Source of the DNA: Alphaproteobacteria bacterium
GTDB taxonomy: Bacteria > Pseudomonadota > Alphaproteobacteria > Rhodobacterales > Rhodobacteraceae
Assembly (NCBI GenBank): GCA_030424865.1
Contig: JAUHVR010000001.1
Coordinates: 434,001 to 498,000, forward strand
Length of the DNA stretch: 64,000 nucleotides
Direction of reading: 5' to 3'
Shown here piece by piece: positions 10,780-20,800 of this stretch (the first letter of the stretch is position 1; every line of letters starts with the position of its first letter). The translations under genes were made by a program, and so were the position numbers. The notes beneath the pieces were generated by a model. It was not told the origin of the DNA and ran no database searches. It saw only the letters and a list, made by a program, of their open reading frames with translations.

Positions 10780-11705
10780 GGCAGCATCTGAAGCCAGACC
10801 CAGGCCGTAAGAACACTCAGCGCCGTTGCGATCAAGACGGACGAGGCCGCCACGCGGCGGGCCCTGCCATACATGTTGGCAAAGACATAGCCGTTGATGC
10901 CGGGTGCCATCGCGGCCGTCACGACGGCTGAGCGGAACGCATCCGTTCCCAGGTTCAGAGCCGTTCCCATGGTCCAGGTCACCGAGGGATGTAACAACAG
11001 GGATATGCCGCAAACCATTGCAATCACGCGTAAATCACCCTCGGGCTGATAGCGGCGCAAGACGCCCCCAACCGCAAACAAGGCGGCGGGCAAGGCTGTT
11101 TGCACGACCATGTTCAGCGCGTCTTGGGCAGGTGTCGGGAGGCTCAGGTCCAACAGGTTGAAAGCCATGCCAAGCACGATTGCCAGGATCAACACATTGC
11201 GGAACATCGCCGACAGCACCTTGCCGGGCAATTTCTTCCAACTGGTGCCGCGCGCGCGGACGATCTCCATCGCGGTGATCCCGATGCCATAGCAAAAGGG
11301 CGTGTGCAGGGCGACAATGGCGAAATTGCCTGCCAGGGCGTCGGGCCCATAGGCGCGCTCGGTGATCGACAGCCCCAACAGCACGGAATTGGCGAAAAGG
11401 CAGCAGAACCCGATGGCAACGCTGTCTTCCCAGCCGCGTTTGAAGACGAGGCGCGCGCCAAAAAGCCCGGTGATGAAGCAGACGGTCGACCCCGAATAGA
11501 AGCTGATCAGCAGAAAAGGATCGAAACCCGCGCCTAGGTCCAGCGTCCAGATCGCCCGGAACAAGAGACAGGGGATGGCAAACCCCTGCGTAAAGGTCAT
11601 CAACCCGTCGATGCTGCTGTCGGGCATGCCGAACTTCCAGACCGCCAGATAGCCCGCGCCGATCACCAGAAAGACCGGCAGGATGACGTCGATCAGGGCC
11701 TGCAT
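10776..11705 (-). CDS. AEC family transporter
   Basis: A 309-residue membrane protein with about ten helices of the auxin-efflux-carrier/bile-acid superfamily, which exports or imports small carboxylates and similar solutes. The N-terminal LPVFLVIGAGYLAVWKFG, the repeat-like LGAG and the central NSVLLGLSITE segments fit the family. It starts 13 bases after the stop of the metallo-hydrolase gene and is probably the distal gene of the minus-strand housekeeping run. Substrate unknown. Confidence 0.87.
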   Translation of the reverse strand: MQALIDVILPVFLVIGAGYLAVWKFGMPDSSIDGLMTFTQGFAIPCLLFRAIWTLDLGAGFDPFLLISFYSGSTVCFITGLFGARLVFKRGWEDSVAIGFCCLFANSVLLGLSITERAYGPDALAGNFAIVALHTPFCYGIGITAMEIVRARGTSWKKLPGKVLSAMFRNVLILAIVLGMAFNLLDLSLPTPAQDALNMVVQTALPAALFAVGGVLRRYQPEGDLRVIAMVCGISLLLHPSVTWTMGTALNLGTDAFRSAVVTAAMAPGINGYVFANMYGRARRVAASSVLIATALSVLTAWVWLQMLP

Positions 11706-11718
11706 CAGCCCGCGCGCC

Positions 11719-12519
11719 TCATGACGGGCACCGGATCACCATGCCGTCATAGGCGGGTGTGATGTGGTCGGGCGTTTCAGCCTCTAGCGTCGCATAGTCC
11801 AGATCGATGTGCATGTTGGTCAGCACGGCCCGGCGGGGGGCGGCACGGGCGATCCATTCCAGCGACAGGTCGAGGTGGGCATGAGTCGGATGGGGGGTGC
11901 GGCGCAGCGTGTCCAGCACCAGGACATCCAGGTCTTTCAGCGTCTCCCAGGCCTCGTCATAAAGGTAGGCGACGTCCGGCAGATAGGCCAGGTCGCCGAT
12001 GCGGAAACCAAGCGCGTCGATGCTGCCGTGGTTGACCTTGAAGGGCGTCAGGGTGACGGCACCGCCGGGGCCGGGCACCTTAACGGGGCCGTCGATGGTG
12101 TGCATGTCCAGGATCGGCGGATAGGGGCTGGTCTCGGGCTGCATGAAGGCATAGCCGAACCGCGCATAGAGGGCGTTTTGCGTGTCGCCATCCGCCCAGA
12201 CAGGCAGGCGTTCGCGGCGGTTGAAGACGATCTGGCGCAGGTCGTCGATGCCATGCACGTGGTCGGCGTGGGAATGGGTGTAGACCACACCATCCAGATT
12301 TCCGACACCTGCGCTGAGCAGCTGTTCGCGCATGTCGGGCGAAGTGTCGATCAACACGCGGGTCACCCCGGCCTCGGTCTCTTGCTCGACCAGCATCGAA
12401 CAGCGGCGACGGTGGTTCTTGGGGTTGGTCGGATCGCAATCGCCCCAGTGCCCACCCAGCCGCGGCACGCCGCCGGACGAGCCGCAGCCAAGGATCGTAA
12501 AGCGCAGTTCGCCGCTCAT
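11719..12519 (-). CDS. PhnP-like MBL-fold metallo-hydrolase
   Basis: A 266-residue metallo-beta-lactamase-fold phosphodiesterase-like enzyme. The N-terminus LRFTILGCGSSGGVPRLGG and NPKNHRRRCSMLVE are typical of PhnP/RNase Z-like proteins. The metal motif HSHADHVHGIDD appears near residue 80, with later ligands in KVNHG, DTLRR...HLD and TNMHIDLDY. The start overlaps the tatD stop (ATGA). Its constant neighbours tatD and holB suggest a conserved housekeeping set; PhnP-type cyclic phosphodiesterase activity is an inference from the family, since no phn genes are nearby. Confidence 0.9.
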   Translation of the reverse strand: MSGELRFTILGCGSSGGVPRLGGHWGDCDPTNPKNHRRRCSMLVEQETEAGVTRVLIDTSPDMREQLLSAGVGNLDGVVYTHSHADHVHGIDDLRQIVFNRRERLPVWADGDTQNALYARFGYAFMQPETSPYPPILDMHTIDGPVKVPGPGGAVTLTPFKVNHGSIDALGFRIGDLAYLPDVAYLYDEAWETLKDLDVLVLDTLRRTPHPTHAHLDLSLEWIARAAPRRAVLTNMHIDLDYATLEAETPDHITPAYDGMVIRCPS

Positions 12520-13313
12520 GCGGCGGCCTTGAAGGCGGCTGCCTTGGTAAAGAGCCGGTCGAAGTTCGCTTCGAGCTGCGCGGCAAAATCGGCGTAGTCC
12601 ATGCCAAAGACCTCGGCGCCGACTTTGGCGGTGTGGACCGTATAGGCCGGTTCATTGCGCTTGCCGCGATAGGGCGGCGGGGCCAGATAGGGACTGTCGG
12701 TTTCGACCAGGATGCGGTCGACCGGGGCTGCGGCAAAGATATCGCGCAGGGACTGGCTTTTGGGGAAGGCCGCGATGCCCGACATCGACAGGTAGAACCC
12801 CAGGTCCAGCGCGGCCCTGGCCAGCTCGGGCGTGGATGAGAAACAGTGCATCACACAGCTGTAGGGCGCCTCGCGATAGCCTTCGGTCAGGATGCGCGCC
12901 ATGTCGTCATCCGCATCACGGGCGTGGATGATCAGCGGCAGGCCGCTGCGCTGCGCGGCCTCGATATGCACCCTGAGCGAGGTCTTTTGGATCTCGGCGC
13001 TGTCGCCGGTGTAGTGATAGTCAAGGCCGGTTTCGCCGATGCCGACAAACTTGGGGTGCTTGGTCAGGGCCAGTAGCTCGTCCACCGTCGCCAGCGGTTC
13101 GTCCGCGGCGCTCATCGGGTGGGTTCCGGCGGCGTAAAAGACCGGCGCGTGTGCCTCGGCAATGGCGCGCACGGCGGGTTCGTTGCGTAGGCGGGTGCAG
13201 ATGGTGACCATGCGATGCACACCGGCGTCGAGGGCGCGTTGCACCACGTCCGGGCGCTCGGTCTCGAAATCCGGGAAATCCAGATGGCAGTGGCTGTCGG
13301 TGATCATGGTCAT
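12516..13313 (-). CDS. TatD family metal-dependent hydrolase
   Basis: A 265-residue TIM-barrel hydrolase of the TatD/YcfH type, a family with 3'-5' DNase or D-aminoacyl-tRNA-related activity. Metal-binding signatures are visible in order: DSHCHLDFP, GETGLDYH, IHARDADDD, MHCFSS and VETDSPYLAPPPYRGKRNEP. ATGs at 13313 and 13307 are both possible starts; neither has a clear Shine-Dalgarno. It lies 69 bases downstream of holB and overlaps the metallo-hydrolase start, so translation of the two is coupled. Confidence 0.93.
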   Translation of the reverse strand: MTMITDSHCHLDFPDFETERPDVVQRALDAGVHRMVTICTRLRNEPAVRAIAEAHAPVFYAAGTHPMSAADEPLATVDELLALTKHPKFVGIGETGLDYHYTGDSAEIQKTSLRVHIEAAQRSGLPLIIHARDADDDMARILTEGYREAPYSCVMHCFSSTPELARAALDLGFYLSMSGIAAFPKSQSLRDIFAAAPVDRILVETDSPYLAPPPYRGKRNEPAYTVHTAKVGAEVFGMDYADFAAQLEANFDRLFTKAAAFKAAA

Positions 13314-13382
13314 GAAGGGCGTCCGCAAAATGGCTTGATCCCGGGTATCTAGGATGATCCCGGCAGGGTCAAGCGGGCGCGG

Positions 13383-14510
13383 TCAGCCCGGGGCCTCGGC
13401 GCTTTCAAGCTTGAGAAAAGCGTCTGTCAAAAGGGCAGTGGTTTCCAGGTTCACCGCGCGCCCGTGGCGCAGGCGCTCGCCCAGCCTTTGCGACAGCTCT
13501 GCCCAATGCCGCCCGTCGCGGGGCGAGGCCGAGAGCCGGGCCAGAACGGTCGATTCATGCGGTGCGGCCTGAACCTGCGGCGGCGCGCCGGTGACACCGG
13601 TGCGTGCGAGCCGGCCCATGGCGACGTCCAGCAGGGTCAGGAACAGGTCCAGCCGGGTTTCCTTGCCGCGCTGCGCCAGCGTTTCGGCCAGTTTCAGCGC
13701 GCGTTGTCGATCAAGATTGGGTAAGGTGCCCAAGAGGTCGATCAGATCGGCATAAAGCTTCAGGCCGTCCAGGTTGATCAGCCGAATGGCGTCGCCCACG
13801 GAGCCGGCTGACAGCTCGGTCAGCGCCGCGGCCTGCGCGGGATCGACCGAAACCTCGGCCTGTTGCAAGGCGGCGGCCATATCCTCGGGCCCAAGCCGCG
13901 ACAGGCGCAGTTCGCGGCAGCGCGACCGGATGGTTGGCAAGAGCCGCGCAGGCTGGTGGGACACCAGCAGCAGTGTCGCGCGGGCAGGGGGCTCTTCCAG
14001 CATCTTCAGCAGCGCATTGGCAGCATTGACGTTCAGATCATCTGCGGCATCCACGATGACCACGCGGCGGCCGCCTTCCGTGGCGGAAAGGTGAAAGAAC
14101 CCCGCCAGCTTGCGGGTTTCGTCGACGGTGATCATCGCCTTGGGGCGGTTCGTCTTTTCGTCGTAGCCACGACGCAGGGGGAAAAGGCCCGGTTCGGCCC
14201 CTGACAGGATGCGGCGCGCGACCGGGTGGTCCGGGTCGATGTCCAGCGCGGTCGGCGGCGGCGGTGCGCCGAACAGGCCCCCGTCATCAGATGGCGGAGT
14301 GGCCAGCAGGAACCGTGCAATCGCCCAGGCCAGTGTCGCCTTGCCGACACCTCGCGGTCCGGTGATCAGCCAGCCATGGTGCAGGCGGTCGGCATTGTAC
14401 GCTTCGAGAAACCGCGCAACGGCGGCATCCTGTCCAAACAGGCGCTGGGTCTCGCGCGGGTGCGGGGCCCCTTCGGCGCGATCGAGGTCTGGCAGGCCTT
14501 CGTCGCTCAT
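13383..14510 (-). CDS. holB: DNA polymerase III delta' subunit
   Basis: HolB is the stator subunit of the replication clamp loader. The 375-residue protein has a P-loop-like GPRGVGKATLAWAIARFLL, KTNRPKAMITVDETRKL, LNVNAANALLKMLEEPP and TIRSRCRELRL, which are conserved in alphaproteobacterial delta'. The final P-loop residue pattern GKAT differs from the ATP-binding GKTT, as expected for a subunit that does not hydrolyse ATP. Its start overlaps the tmk stop by four bases, a widespread tmk-holB pairing. Confidence 0.96.
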   Translation of the reverse strand: MSDEGLPDLDRAEGAPHPRETQRLFGQDAAVARFLEAYNADRLHHGWLITGPRGVGKATLAWAIARFLLATPPSDDGGLFGAPPPPTALDIDPDHPVARRILSGAEPGLFPLRRGYDEKTNRPKAMITVDETRKLAGFFHLSATEGGRRVVIVDAADDLNVNAANALLKMLEEPPARATLLLVSHQPARLLPTIRSRCRELRLSRLGPEDMAAALQQAEVSVDPAQAAALTELSAGSVGDAIRLINLDGLKLYADLIDLLGTLPNLDRQRALKLAETLAQRGKETRLDLFLTLLDVAMGRLARTGVTGAPPQVQAAPHESTVLARLSASPRDGRHWAELSQRLGERLRHGRAVNLETTALLTDAFLKLESAEAPG

Positions 14511-15142
14511 GCGACGGTCTCGGGCAGAAAGGGCGACAGCGCCTGCATGACGTCCTGCGCGACCTCGTCTTCGCTGCGGTTGCCGTCGATGACACGGAAC
14601 CGGCCGGGGAACTCTTGGGCCAAGGCAAGGAAACCCGCACGCATCTTTTGCTGCAGCTCAAGGCCAAAATCCTCGAACCGTTCCTCGGCGGTCTGACGCG
14701 CCTTGGCGCGGCGCAGACCGGCCTCGGGGTCCATGTCGATCAGGATCGTGACGTCGGGTTCCGTGCCGATCATCAGGCGGTGCAGTTGATCCACATGGCC
14801 GCGCAGGTCACCGCGGCTGAGGCCCTGGTACATCCGAGTGCTGTCGGCAAACCGGTCGCAGATCACGATCTGACCCGCAGCCAGGGCGGGGCGGATCGTG
14901 CGTTCCAGATGGTCGCGCCGCGCGGCGGTGAACAGCAACAACTCGGTTTCCGCAGACCAGCGGTCGGGGTCCCCCTGCAACACCAGCGCGCGGATCTCTT
15001 CGGCGCCCGGGCTGCCGCCCGGTTCGCGGGTCAGCACCGGCGTCAGACCCTGAGCCTGCAAGGCCGACGCCAAGCGCCGCGCCTGCGTTGACTTGCCCGA
15101 TCCGTCGATGCCTTCGAAGCTGACAAATACTCCGGAGGTCAA
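14507..15142 (-). CDS. tmk: Thymidylate kinase
   Basis: Thymidylate kinase phosphorylates dTMP to dTDP. The 211-residue product has the P-loop FEGIDGSGKSTQARRL, the TREPGG and CDRFADSTRMYQG motifs, and the LID region. The start is TTG at 15142, which overlaps the dacF stop as TTGA and has GAGGG seven bases upstream in the dacF end; no better ATG lies before the P-loop. Its coupling to dacF and holB gives the order dacF-tmk-holB common in Rhodobacterales. Confidence 0.96.
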   Translation of the reverse strand: MTSGVFVSFEGIDGSGKSTQARRLASALQAQGLTPVLTREPGGSPGAEEIRALVLQGDPDRWSAETELLLFTAARRDHLERTIRPALAAGQIVICDRFADSTRMYQGLSRGDLRGHVDQLHRLMIGTEPDVTILIDMDPEAGLRRAKARQTAEERFEDFGLELQQKMRAGFLALAQEFPGRFRVIDGNRSEDEVAQDVMQALSPFLPETVA

Positions 15143-16314
15143 GAGCTGCCCTCGGCCTGCGGGCCATCGTTCAGGCGCTGCAGCAGGACTTCGCTGACCG
15201 TGCGGATGCGGTTCAGAAACCCGCCTTTGGGAACCGAGGTCATGGCGACCAGGGGCACGGTATGTTCCGGCAGGCCCATGGGGCGGATGATCAGCTTGGC
15301 AATCTCTTGCCCGGCTTCGATCGGCGCCTCGATGGGGCCGGTAAAGACCACTTCACCTTTGACGTCCCGGCTTTCAAGGACGGGCAATAGCAGCGTCAGA
15401 TCATCCTGAACCGCCAATCCGACGGAATTTTCTGCCCCCATCCAGACCTGCGCCTGAGCAATTTCCTGACCGGACTTGGCAACAGTTTTCTCGGCAAACT
15501 GCCGGAAGGCCCAGTTCACGATCGCCTCGGCCTGTTCCGCCCGCGCCTTGGTGCTGCCAAGGCCGGTGAAGGCAAAGATCACACGGCGGTCACCCTGCTT
15601 GGCCGACCCCACAAGACCATAGCCCGCTTCCTGCGTGTGCCCGGTCTTCAACCCGTCCGCGCCGATCCCGAGCCCCAGCAAGGGGTTGCGGTTGCGGGTG
15701 TTGTCCGGCGCGCGGCCATCAAAGGCGAACTCGGTCTCGGCGAACATCGGATAGTATTCCGGGAAATCCGAGATCAGGTGATTGGCCAGCAGCGCCAGAT
15801 CCCGCATCGACATCACGTGACCATCTGCGGGCCAGCCGTTCGAATTCTTGAAGACCGAATTGGTCATGCCCATCTGCTGCGCGCGGCGGGTCATGAAATC
15901 GGCAAAGCCTTTTTCGGTGCCATCGGGGCTGAGCGCCTCGGCAATGACAGCGCAGGCGTCGTTGCCAGACAGAACGATGATGCCCCTCAACAGATCCTCG
16001 ACGCGGACACGATCGGTGGTGTCCAGGAACATGGTCGAGCCGCGATAGGACATCGCGTGACTGCTGACCGGCAGACGTTCCTCAAGGCTCAGACGACCAT
16101 CCCGGATCGCCTCGAAGGCGATGTAAAGCGTCATCAGCTTTGACATCGAAGCCGGAGGCATCGGTTGATCGGCGTTCTTGGACAGCAGGATTGTCCCGGT
16201 GGTCTGATCCAGCACAAAGGCCGCACGGGCCGAGGTGTCAAAAGCAGAGGCGGGCAGGGCAAGCGTGGCGCAGGCAAGGGCCGCGCAGGCCGCACGGCGA
16301 AGCAGGGACAACAT
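15139..16314 (-). CDS. D-alanyl-D-alanine carboxypeptidase (PBP5/6 type)
   Basis: A 391-residue exported penicillin-binding protein that trims the terminal D-Ala from peptidoglycan side chains. It has a Sec signal peptide ending around ALPASAFD, the SxxK motif SMSK (Ser56, Lys59), SGN in VLSGNDACAV and KTG in DGLKTGHTQEAG. A PBP5-type C-terminal beta domain follows, and the C-terminus has a short amphipathic stretch. The gene heads the run dacF-tmk-holB; its stop overlaps tmk. It starts 39 bases downstream of the SPOR lipoprotein, so the two may share a promoter. Confidence 0.95.
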   Translation of the reverse strand: MLSLLRRAACAALACATLALPASAFDTSARAAFVLDQTTGTILLSKNADQPMPPASMSKLMTLYIAFEAIRDGRLSLEERLPVSSHAMSYRGSTMFLDTTDRVRVEDLLRGIIVLSGNDACAVIAEALSPDGTEKGFADFMTRRAQQMGMTNSVFKNSNGWPADGHVMSMRDLALLANHLISDFPEYYPMFAETEFAFDGRAPDNTRNRNPLLGLGIGADGLKTGHTQEAGYGLVGSAKQGDRRVIFAFTGLGSTKARAEQAEAIVNWAFRQFAEKTVAKSGQEIAQAQVWMGAENSVGLAVQDDLTLLLPVLESRDVKGEVVFTGPIEAPIEAGQEIAKLIIRPMGLPEHTVPLVAMTSVPKGGFLNRIRTVSEVLLQRLNDGPQAEGSS

Positions 16315-16353
16315 GGGCGCGTCTGTTCCTTTCAGTCAAAGACTCGGACGCGG

Positions 16354-17229
16354 TCAGTTTGTCACCGCATAGGCGTCAGCGAAACCCGCTGCCTTGATCT
16401 TTTTCAGCAATGCTGCGCGTTCGTCCGCCGATTGGGCGGGGCCAACGATGACCCGCCAAAAGGTCTTGCCCTTGCTGCTTTGCTTCAGGACCGTGGGCAC
16501 AATGCCAGAACTGCGCATGACCGTTGCCGTGTTCTTGGCATTCTGTTCGATGCTGAAGATACCCAGCTGGATAAAGGGCTTGGTCAAACCAGAGGCCACC
16601 TTGACCTCGGGCTTGGGCGTGACAGCTGCTTCGGCGGGGGCGTCCAGAACGGCAGCGGCAGAGGCGGCAACCGGATCGATTTCGGTCGTCTCGATTTCCG
16701 GCGCAGTATCGACCTGAACCTCGGCTGCGGCTTCGATCACGTCTGGTTCAACGGTTTCTTCCACGATTTCTCGGCGCAGGGCGACCACGTTCAGGTTCGT
16801 GGGCTGCCCTGCCAGCATGCCAAGCGCCGCGGCAGCATCGGACGAGATCTGCAGGCGCGGTCCGGGTGTCTGGATTTCCTTGCGGAACAGGGCACCAATC
16901 ACGAACTTGCCGTTTTGTTCATTTCGGATGATCACGCGTTCTGGGTCCGCCACATCCGGGTGTGCCGCCCAGACCCCACCCAGCGAGGGCCGACCATCCC
17001 AAAGGCCGGCCTCGGTCGCCTGAAAGATGTCAGGGGCTTCGACATCGCGTTCGGTCGTCTTGCGCTGCACGCTGGCAGCGCGTGTCGGTGTATCAGCGTC
17101 CCCGCGGGCCTGAAGGAACGTGGGACGTTGTCCCTCTTCACATCCCGACAGCAGCGTTGCGGCCGAAAAGGCCAGGACGGTTGCGATGGATGCGCCCCGG
17201 GCGCGGTCTGACTTGAACGTGCGGCTCAT
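16354..17229 (-). CDS. SPOR-domain lipoprotein
   Basis: A 291-residue lipoprotein. The signal sequence ends in a lipobox LLSGC (Cys about residue 26), followed by a disordered linker and a central domain of about 100 residues. A second Ala/Pro/Glu-rich linker leads to a C-terminal SPOR domain (FIQLGIFSIEQNAKNTATVM ... VIVGPAQSADERAALLKKIKAAGFADAY), which binds denuded septal glycan. It probably acts in cell-wall remodelling at division, consistent with the dacF gene 39 bases downstream. An apparent extension of the frame to 17817 runs through tRNA-Ser and is not used; ATG at 17229 gives the proper signal peptide. Confidence 0.9.
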   Translation of the reverse strand: MSRTFKSDRARGASIATVLAFSAATLLSGCEEGQRPTFLQARGDADTPTRAASVQRKTTERDVEAPDIFQATEAGLWDGRPSLGGVWAAHPDVADPERVIIRNEQNGKFVIGALFRKEIQTPGPRLQISSDAAAALGMLAGQPTNLNVVALRREIVEETVEPDVIEAAAEVQVDTAPEIETTEIDPVAASAAAVLDAPAEAAVTPKPEVKVASGLTKPFIQLGIFSIEQNAKNTATVMRSSGIVPTVLKQSSKGKTFWRVIVGPAQSADERAALLKKIKAAGFADAYAVTN

Positions 17230-17431
17230 GCTGGGCCCTCTGCTGCGATACATGCCTTTTCTGGCGGCGCCGGTGTTCCGGTCTGGTTGTGCCTCATGAT
17301 ACGACGCCTGTTTGGCGTTCTTCCGGTCAGTGTAGCGATTTGCGGTCCACAAGGAAAGGCTGGGGCTTTCGCTGAGCAAAGTTTTTCCGCCTCTTCCAGA
17401 ATCAATCTTCGGGGGGTAGATCGTCGGGACC

Positions 17432-17521
17432 GGAGGTTTGGCAGAGTGGTCGAATGCGGCGGTCTTGAAAACCGTTGGGCGTGAGAGCGTCCCCAGGGTT
17501 CGAATCCCTGAGCCTCCGCCA
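17432..17521 (+). tRNA. tRNA-Ser (anticodon TGA)
   Basis: A 90-base cloverleaf with long variable arm, typical of class II tRNA, and encoded CCA. Acceptor GGAGGTT pairs with AGCCTCC with one G-T pair; anticodon stem GCGGT/ACCGT encloses CTTGAAA, giving TGA for UCA codons; the T loop has GGTTCGAATCC. It lies on the opposite strand to the SPOR lipoprotein, which starts upstream. Confidence 0.97.
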
Positions 17522-17597
17522 GCCACACAGTTTCCGCGCTTCCAATCACCGCCTTTCGGGAAAAACCACCTCTGTTTGGCGCTGGCTTTTGTCCATT

Positions 17598-17627
17598 TGT
17601 ACCAAAGTACCGACCATGGGTGGTACA
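17598..17627. repeat. Inverted repeat TGTACCA...TGGTACA
   Basis: Perfect 7-base arms TGTACCA and TGGTACA separated by 16 bases, 77 bases past the 3' end of tRNA-Ser. It could be an operator or a remnant of an integration site; nothing decides between these. Confidence 0.5.
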
Positions 17628-17836
17628 GTTGATGGTTTGAATGGTGGCCTTGTGGGGCAAGCAGACCGAGACGCTTGTGGACCACCTTGGCCCCGTGGCG
17701 GCAGGGGGGGGCGCGCGCCTGATCCAAGGTGACCACATCGACGCCGGATGTTCGTCGAAATGGCCGCTCGGAACGGGTCGCGGACACGCCGTCCGTTCGC
17801 TGCTGCGCCGCGCCCACAGGCGCTCAAAAGCGCATA

Positions 17837-17850
17837 TTGATCTAGATCAT
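17837..17850 (+). promoter_or_regulatory. FNR/CRP-type palindrome
   Basis: The element TTGATCTAGATCAT fits the FNR consensus TTGAT-N4-ATCAA at 9 of 10 positions. It is centred about 42 bases upstream of the start codon of the DUF2339 gene, a typical position for a class II activator relative to a short leader. It suggests oxygen- or redox-dependent control of the DUF2339/DUF4139 pair. Confidence 0.55.
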
Positions 17851-17884
17851 ACGAAATTTCACAGTTTTGCTGAAAATTTAGGCT

Positions 17885-20800
17885 ATGGAGGGCTTAATCG
17901 GATTTCTCGCGATCATCGTGGGGGCGGCAATTTTCCTATCGCCCTTGGTCGCATTTGTTGCGCTCAGGCGAACCACTGAAATCAGGACAGAAATTTCAGA
18001 AGCGCAGAAGAAGCAGCAAGCTTTGTCCGAGCAGGTCAATCGACTTCAGGCCCGCTTGACTGCAGTGCTAAATGATCTTGAAGCGCCAAAAGCCAAGGCC
18101 GGACCCGAGGATGCCGAAGCAGAAGAAGAGGCCAAGGTGCCGCTGCCGATGCTTCCTGCGACGTCGGTGATTGACTATGAACACCCGCCGCAACAATCCG
18201 AGACGGTCGAGGGCTCAACCGATGAAGCCCAAGACGTCGAAAACGACGAGAGGTCCGAGGAAAGCGCTGCCGAAGAGAAACCTCTCGGTGAACTTGCGGT
18301 CGCAGCAGCGAAGATCGAAGCCCCGCTTGAAACGATTGCCAAGTCGGACATCGAGCCGCCTGTCGACGCATTGTCGGAACGGGAAGAGGTGTCAGATGGA
18401 CAGGTCGAGGACATCGGCGCCGATCCAGAAAGAGAAGAGCCTTCCGATGAGCGCCTTGTTCCTCCTGCGGCGCTCGCTGCACGGGTTTCTTCCGAACCAA
18501 GTCGCGATCTGGAACGCCGACTGAACACCAATTGGCTGGTCTGGATCGGGGGTGTTTCTCTTGCAATCGCGGGCATCTTCCTGGTTCGGTATATCGCCGA
18601 GCAGGGCTGGTTGTCTCCGGCGATGCGCTGCGCGATCGGCGTCGTTTTCGGTCTGGTGTTGATCATCGCGGGTGAGGTTGTCAGACGGCGGCCCCTGGAA
18701 CGTGCAATAGCCACGGTGAACCCGGATTACGTTCCACAGGCTCTGACCGCTGCAGGTCTGGTATCCGCATTTGGAAGCGTCTATCTCGCCTACGCTTTCT
18801 ACGAATTGATCCCGTCGGGCAGAAGCTTTGTTCTGCTGGCCGGGATCACGCTTACGGCCTTTGCGCTTTCCATTGTTCAGGGGAAGTTTGTCGCACTTCT
18901 GGGTCTGGCTGGCGCGATTGCCACGCCGGCCCTGGTCTCGACGCAGGACCCTGCCGCATGGGGCTTCTTCACGTATCTCGGGACGGTCATTCTGGCGACG
19001 TTGGCGGTCGCAGACAGACAGCGCTGGTATTGGTTGCCGGAACTGTCCTTGATCGCGACGGCAGGCTGGACCGCGCTTTGGTTGCAACAGCCAATGCGCG
19101 AGGCTGATATTCTGCCCATTGGCGTCACGCTGGGCATTGTCTCGCTTGCCGGGTTTGCGCTGGCTTGGCGTGCGAAACCACGTCCGATCCCACCGGAGGA
19201 TAGCAAATCCTTTGGTCTGACGGTTGGCGCTGATGAGGTCGCGGGAACCGGTTTCGTGCTGGCTCTTGGCAGTGTCTATACGCTGGCCGTGATGTCGGAT
19301 TTCCTTCCGACGGTTCATTGGCTGCTTCTGGCCTTTGCAGTCGGCGCCGCGATGGTTGTTCGGTTGCTTCCACGCTTCGATTGGATGTTGCCCTGTATGG
19401 CGCTGCTGTCGCTCGCGGTCTTCGGGTTGGTTTACGTGGACGAAGATGCGTTGGCGAACCTGTCCGAACGGCTTTTGGGCACTCCGGCGCCGACAGACTA
19501 CTTTGCCGAAAAATACGAGAAATACCTGCTGCACGGCACCCTGATCGCGATCGCCCTTTTCGTCGGAGGGCTGCAGAGCCTTGGTCGCGCCAAACAAGCG
19601 CAAGCGGTCGCGCTGACGACGGGTGCAACACCACTGGCGCTCTTGGTGGTCGGGTACGCCCAATTTCGCAACTTCAGTGGCGATGCCGTTTGGGTCTGGG
19701 CTGCCAGCGCCTCGGTCGCTGCGACGGTCGTCGCCACGATCTTTGTGCGCGGCAGAAAAAACGTGGCATCCACTGTGCCGGATCTCTATGCGGCGCTTGC
19801 TGTCATTGCCGCCGTCCTGGCCCTGACGTTCCAGTTTGATCGCATCTGGTTGACGCTGTCGTACGCAGCGCTGGTGCTTGTGCTTGCGATACTTTCAATG
19901 CGGTCAGACTTTGCGACGGTTCGGAAGCTTGTGAACCTGATTGTTCTGTTGGTGCTTGCCCGTCTCACAATAAACCCCGACCTGCGGGGATATGAGATAT
20001 TGCATCCGCTTGGCATGCAGTGGGTTTCCTACGGGTACCTTGTCCCGCTTGCGCTGGTTCTCGTTGCCAGCCGCATCTTCAAGCGGACCAAAGACGATCT
20101 TACCGTGACCGTTCTGGAAGGTGCCGCGCTTCTTCTGGGAATTGTCTTCATATCGATCGAAATCCGGATTTACATGACGGGGTCCATCTATTCCGGCGAA
20201 TACCGGCTGCCGGAGGCAAGCCTGCAAACCATCGCATGGTTGACATCGGCGCTCGTTCTGGCGCGTCGGAACTTGCGGTACCCGCGCGTGTTCAGCACCT
20301 GGGGCGCGCGTCTTCTGACCGCCGCCGGAGCCTTGCAGGCGGTGGCACTGCAACTGGTCCTTTTGAACCCCGTTTTCACCGGTGAATTCATAGATGGCTA
20401 CGGCGTTTTCAACATGCTGATCCTTTCGCTGGCCGCGCCTGCCGTCCTGCTTTGGCTGATCGCCGGATCGCTGCTGCCCGAGGGCAACAAGTATGGCAGC
20501 CAAGTTATGGTTCTTCTGCGGGGCAGCGCCGGGCTTTTGGCCTTTGCATTCGTCACCGAAGAGGTTCGTGTCGTCTTTCAGGGAATGTTGATCCGGCCTG
20601 AACATGCATCGCTTCTTGAACTTTACATCACGACGCTCGCCTGGCTCATCCCGGCCGCTGTGCCTTACGTCCTGAACTCGGATCGCACGTCGGATCACCT
20701 TCGTTTGCTGGCAAGCATCGTCACGCTGGTTGCTGGGCTCATGCTGGTGCTCGGCCATGCGTACATCTACAACCCGGTTTTCAGCGGCGAATTGGTCCGT

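Larger units (their letters stand above)
17522..17884. other. Intergenic region downstream of tRNA-Ser
   Basis: About 360 bases with no convincing gene. It holds an inverted repeat TGTACCA/TGGTACA (17598-17604 and 17621-17627) and, near its end, an FNR-like palindrome reported separately. Short frames through it have no recognisable product. Confidence 0.6.

Noticed and set aside
17230-17817. N-terminal extension of the SPOR lipoprotein ORF
   Set aside because: It would run through tRNA-Ser on the opposite strand and remove the lipoprotein signal from the N-terminus.
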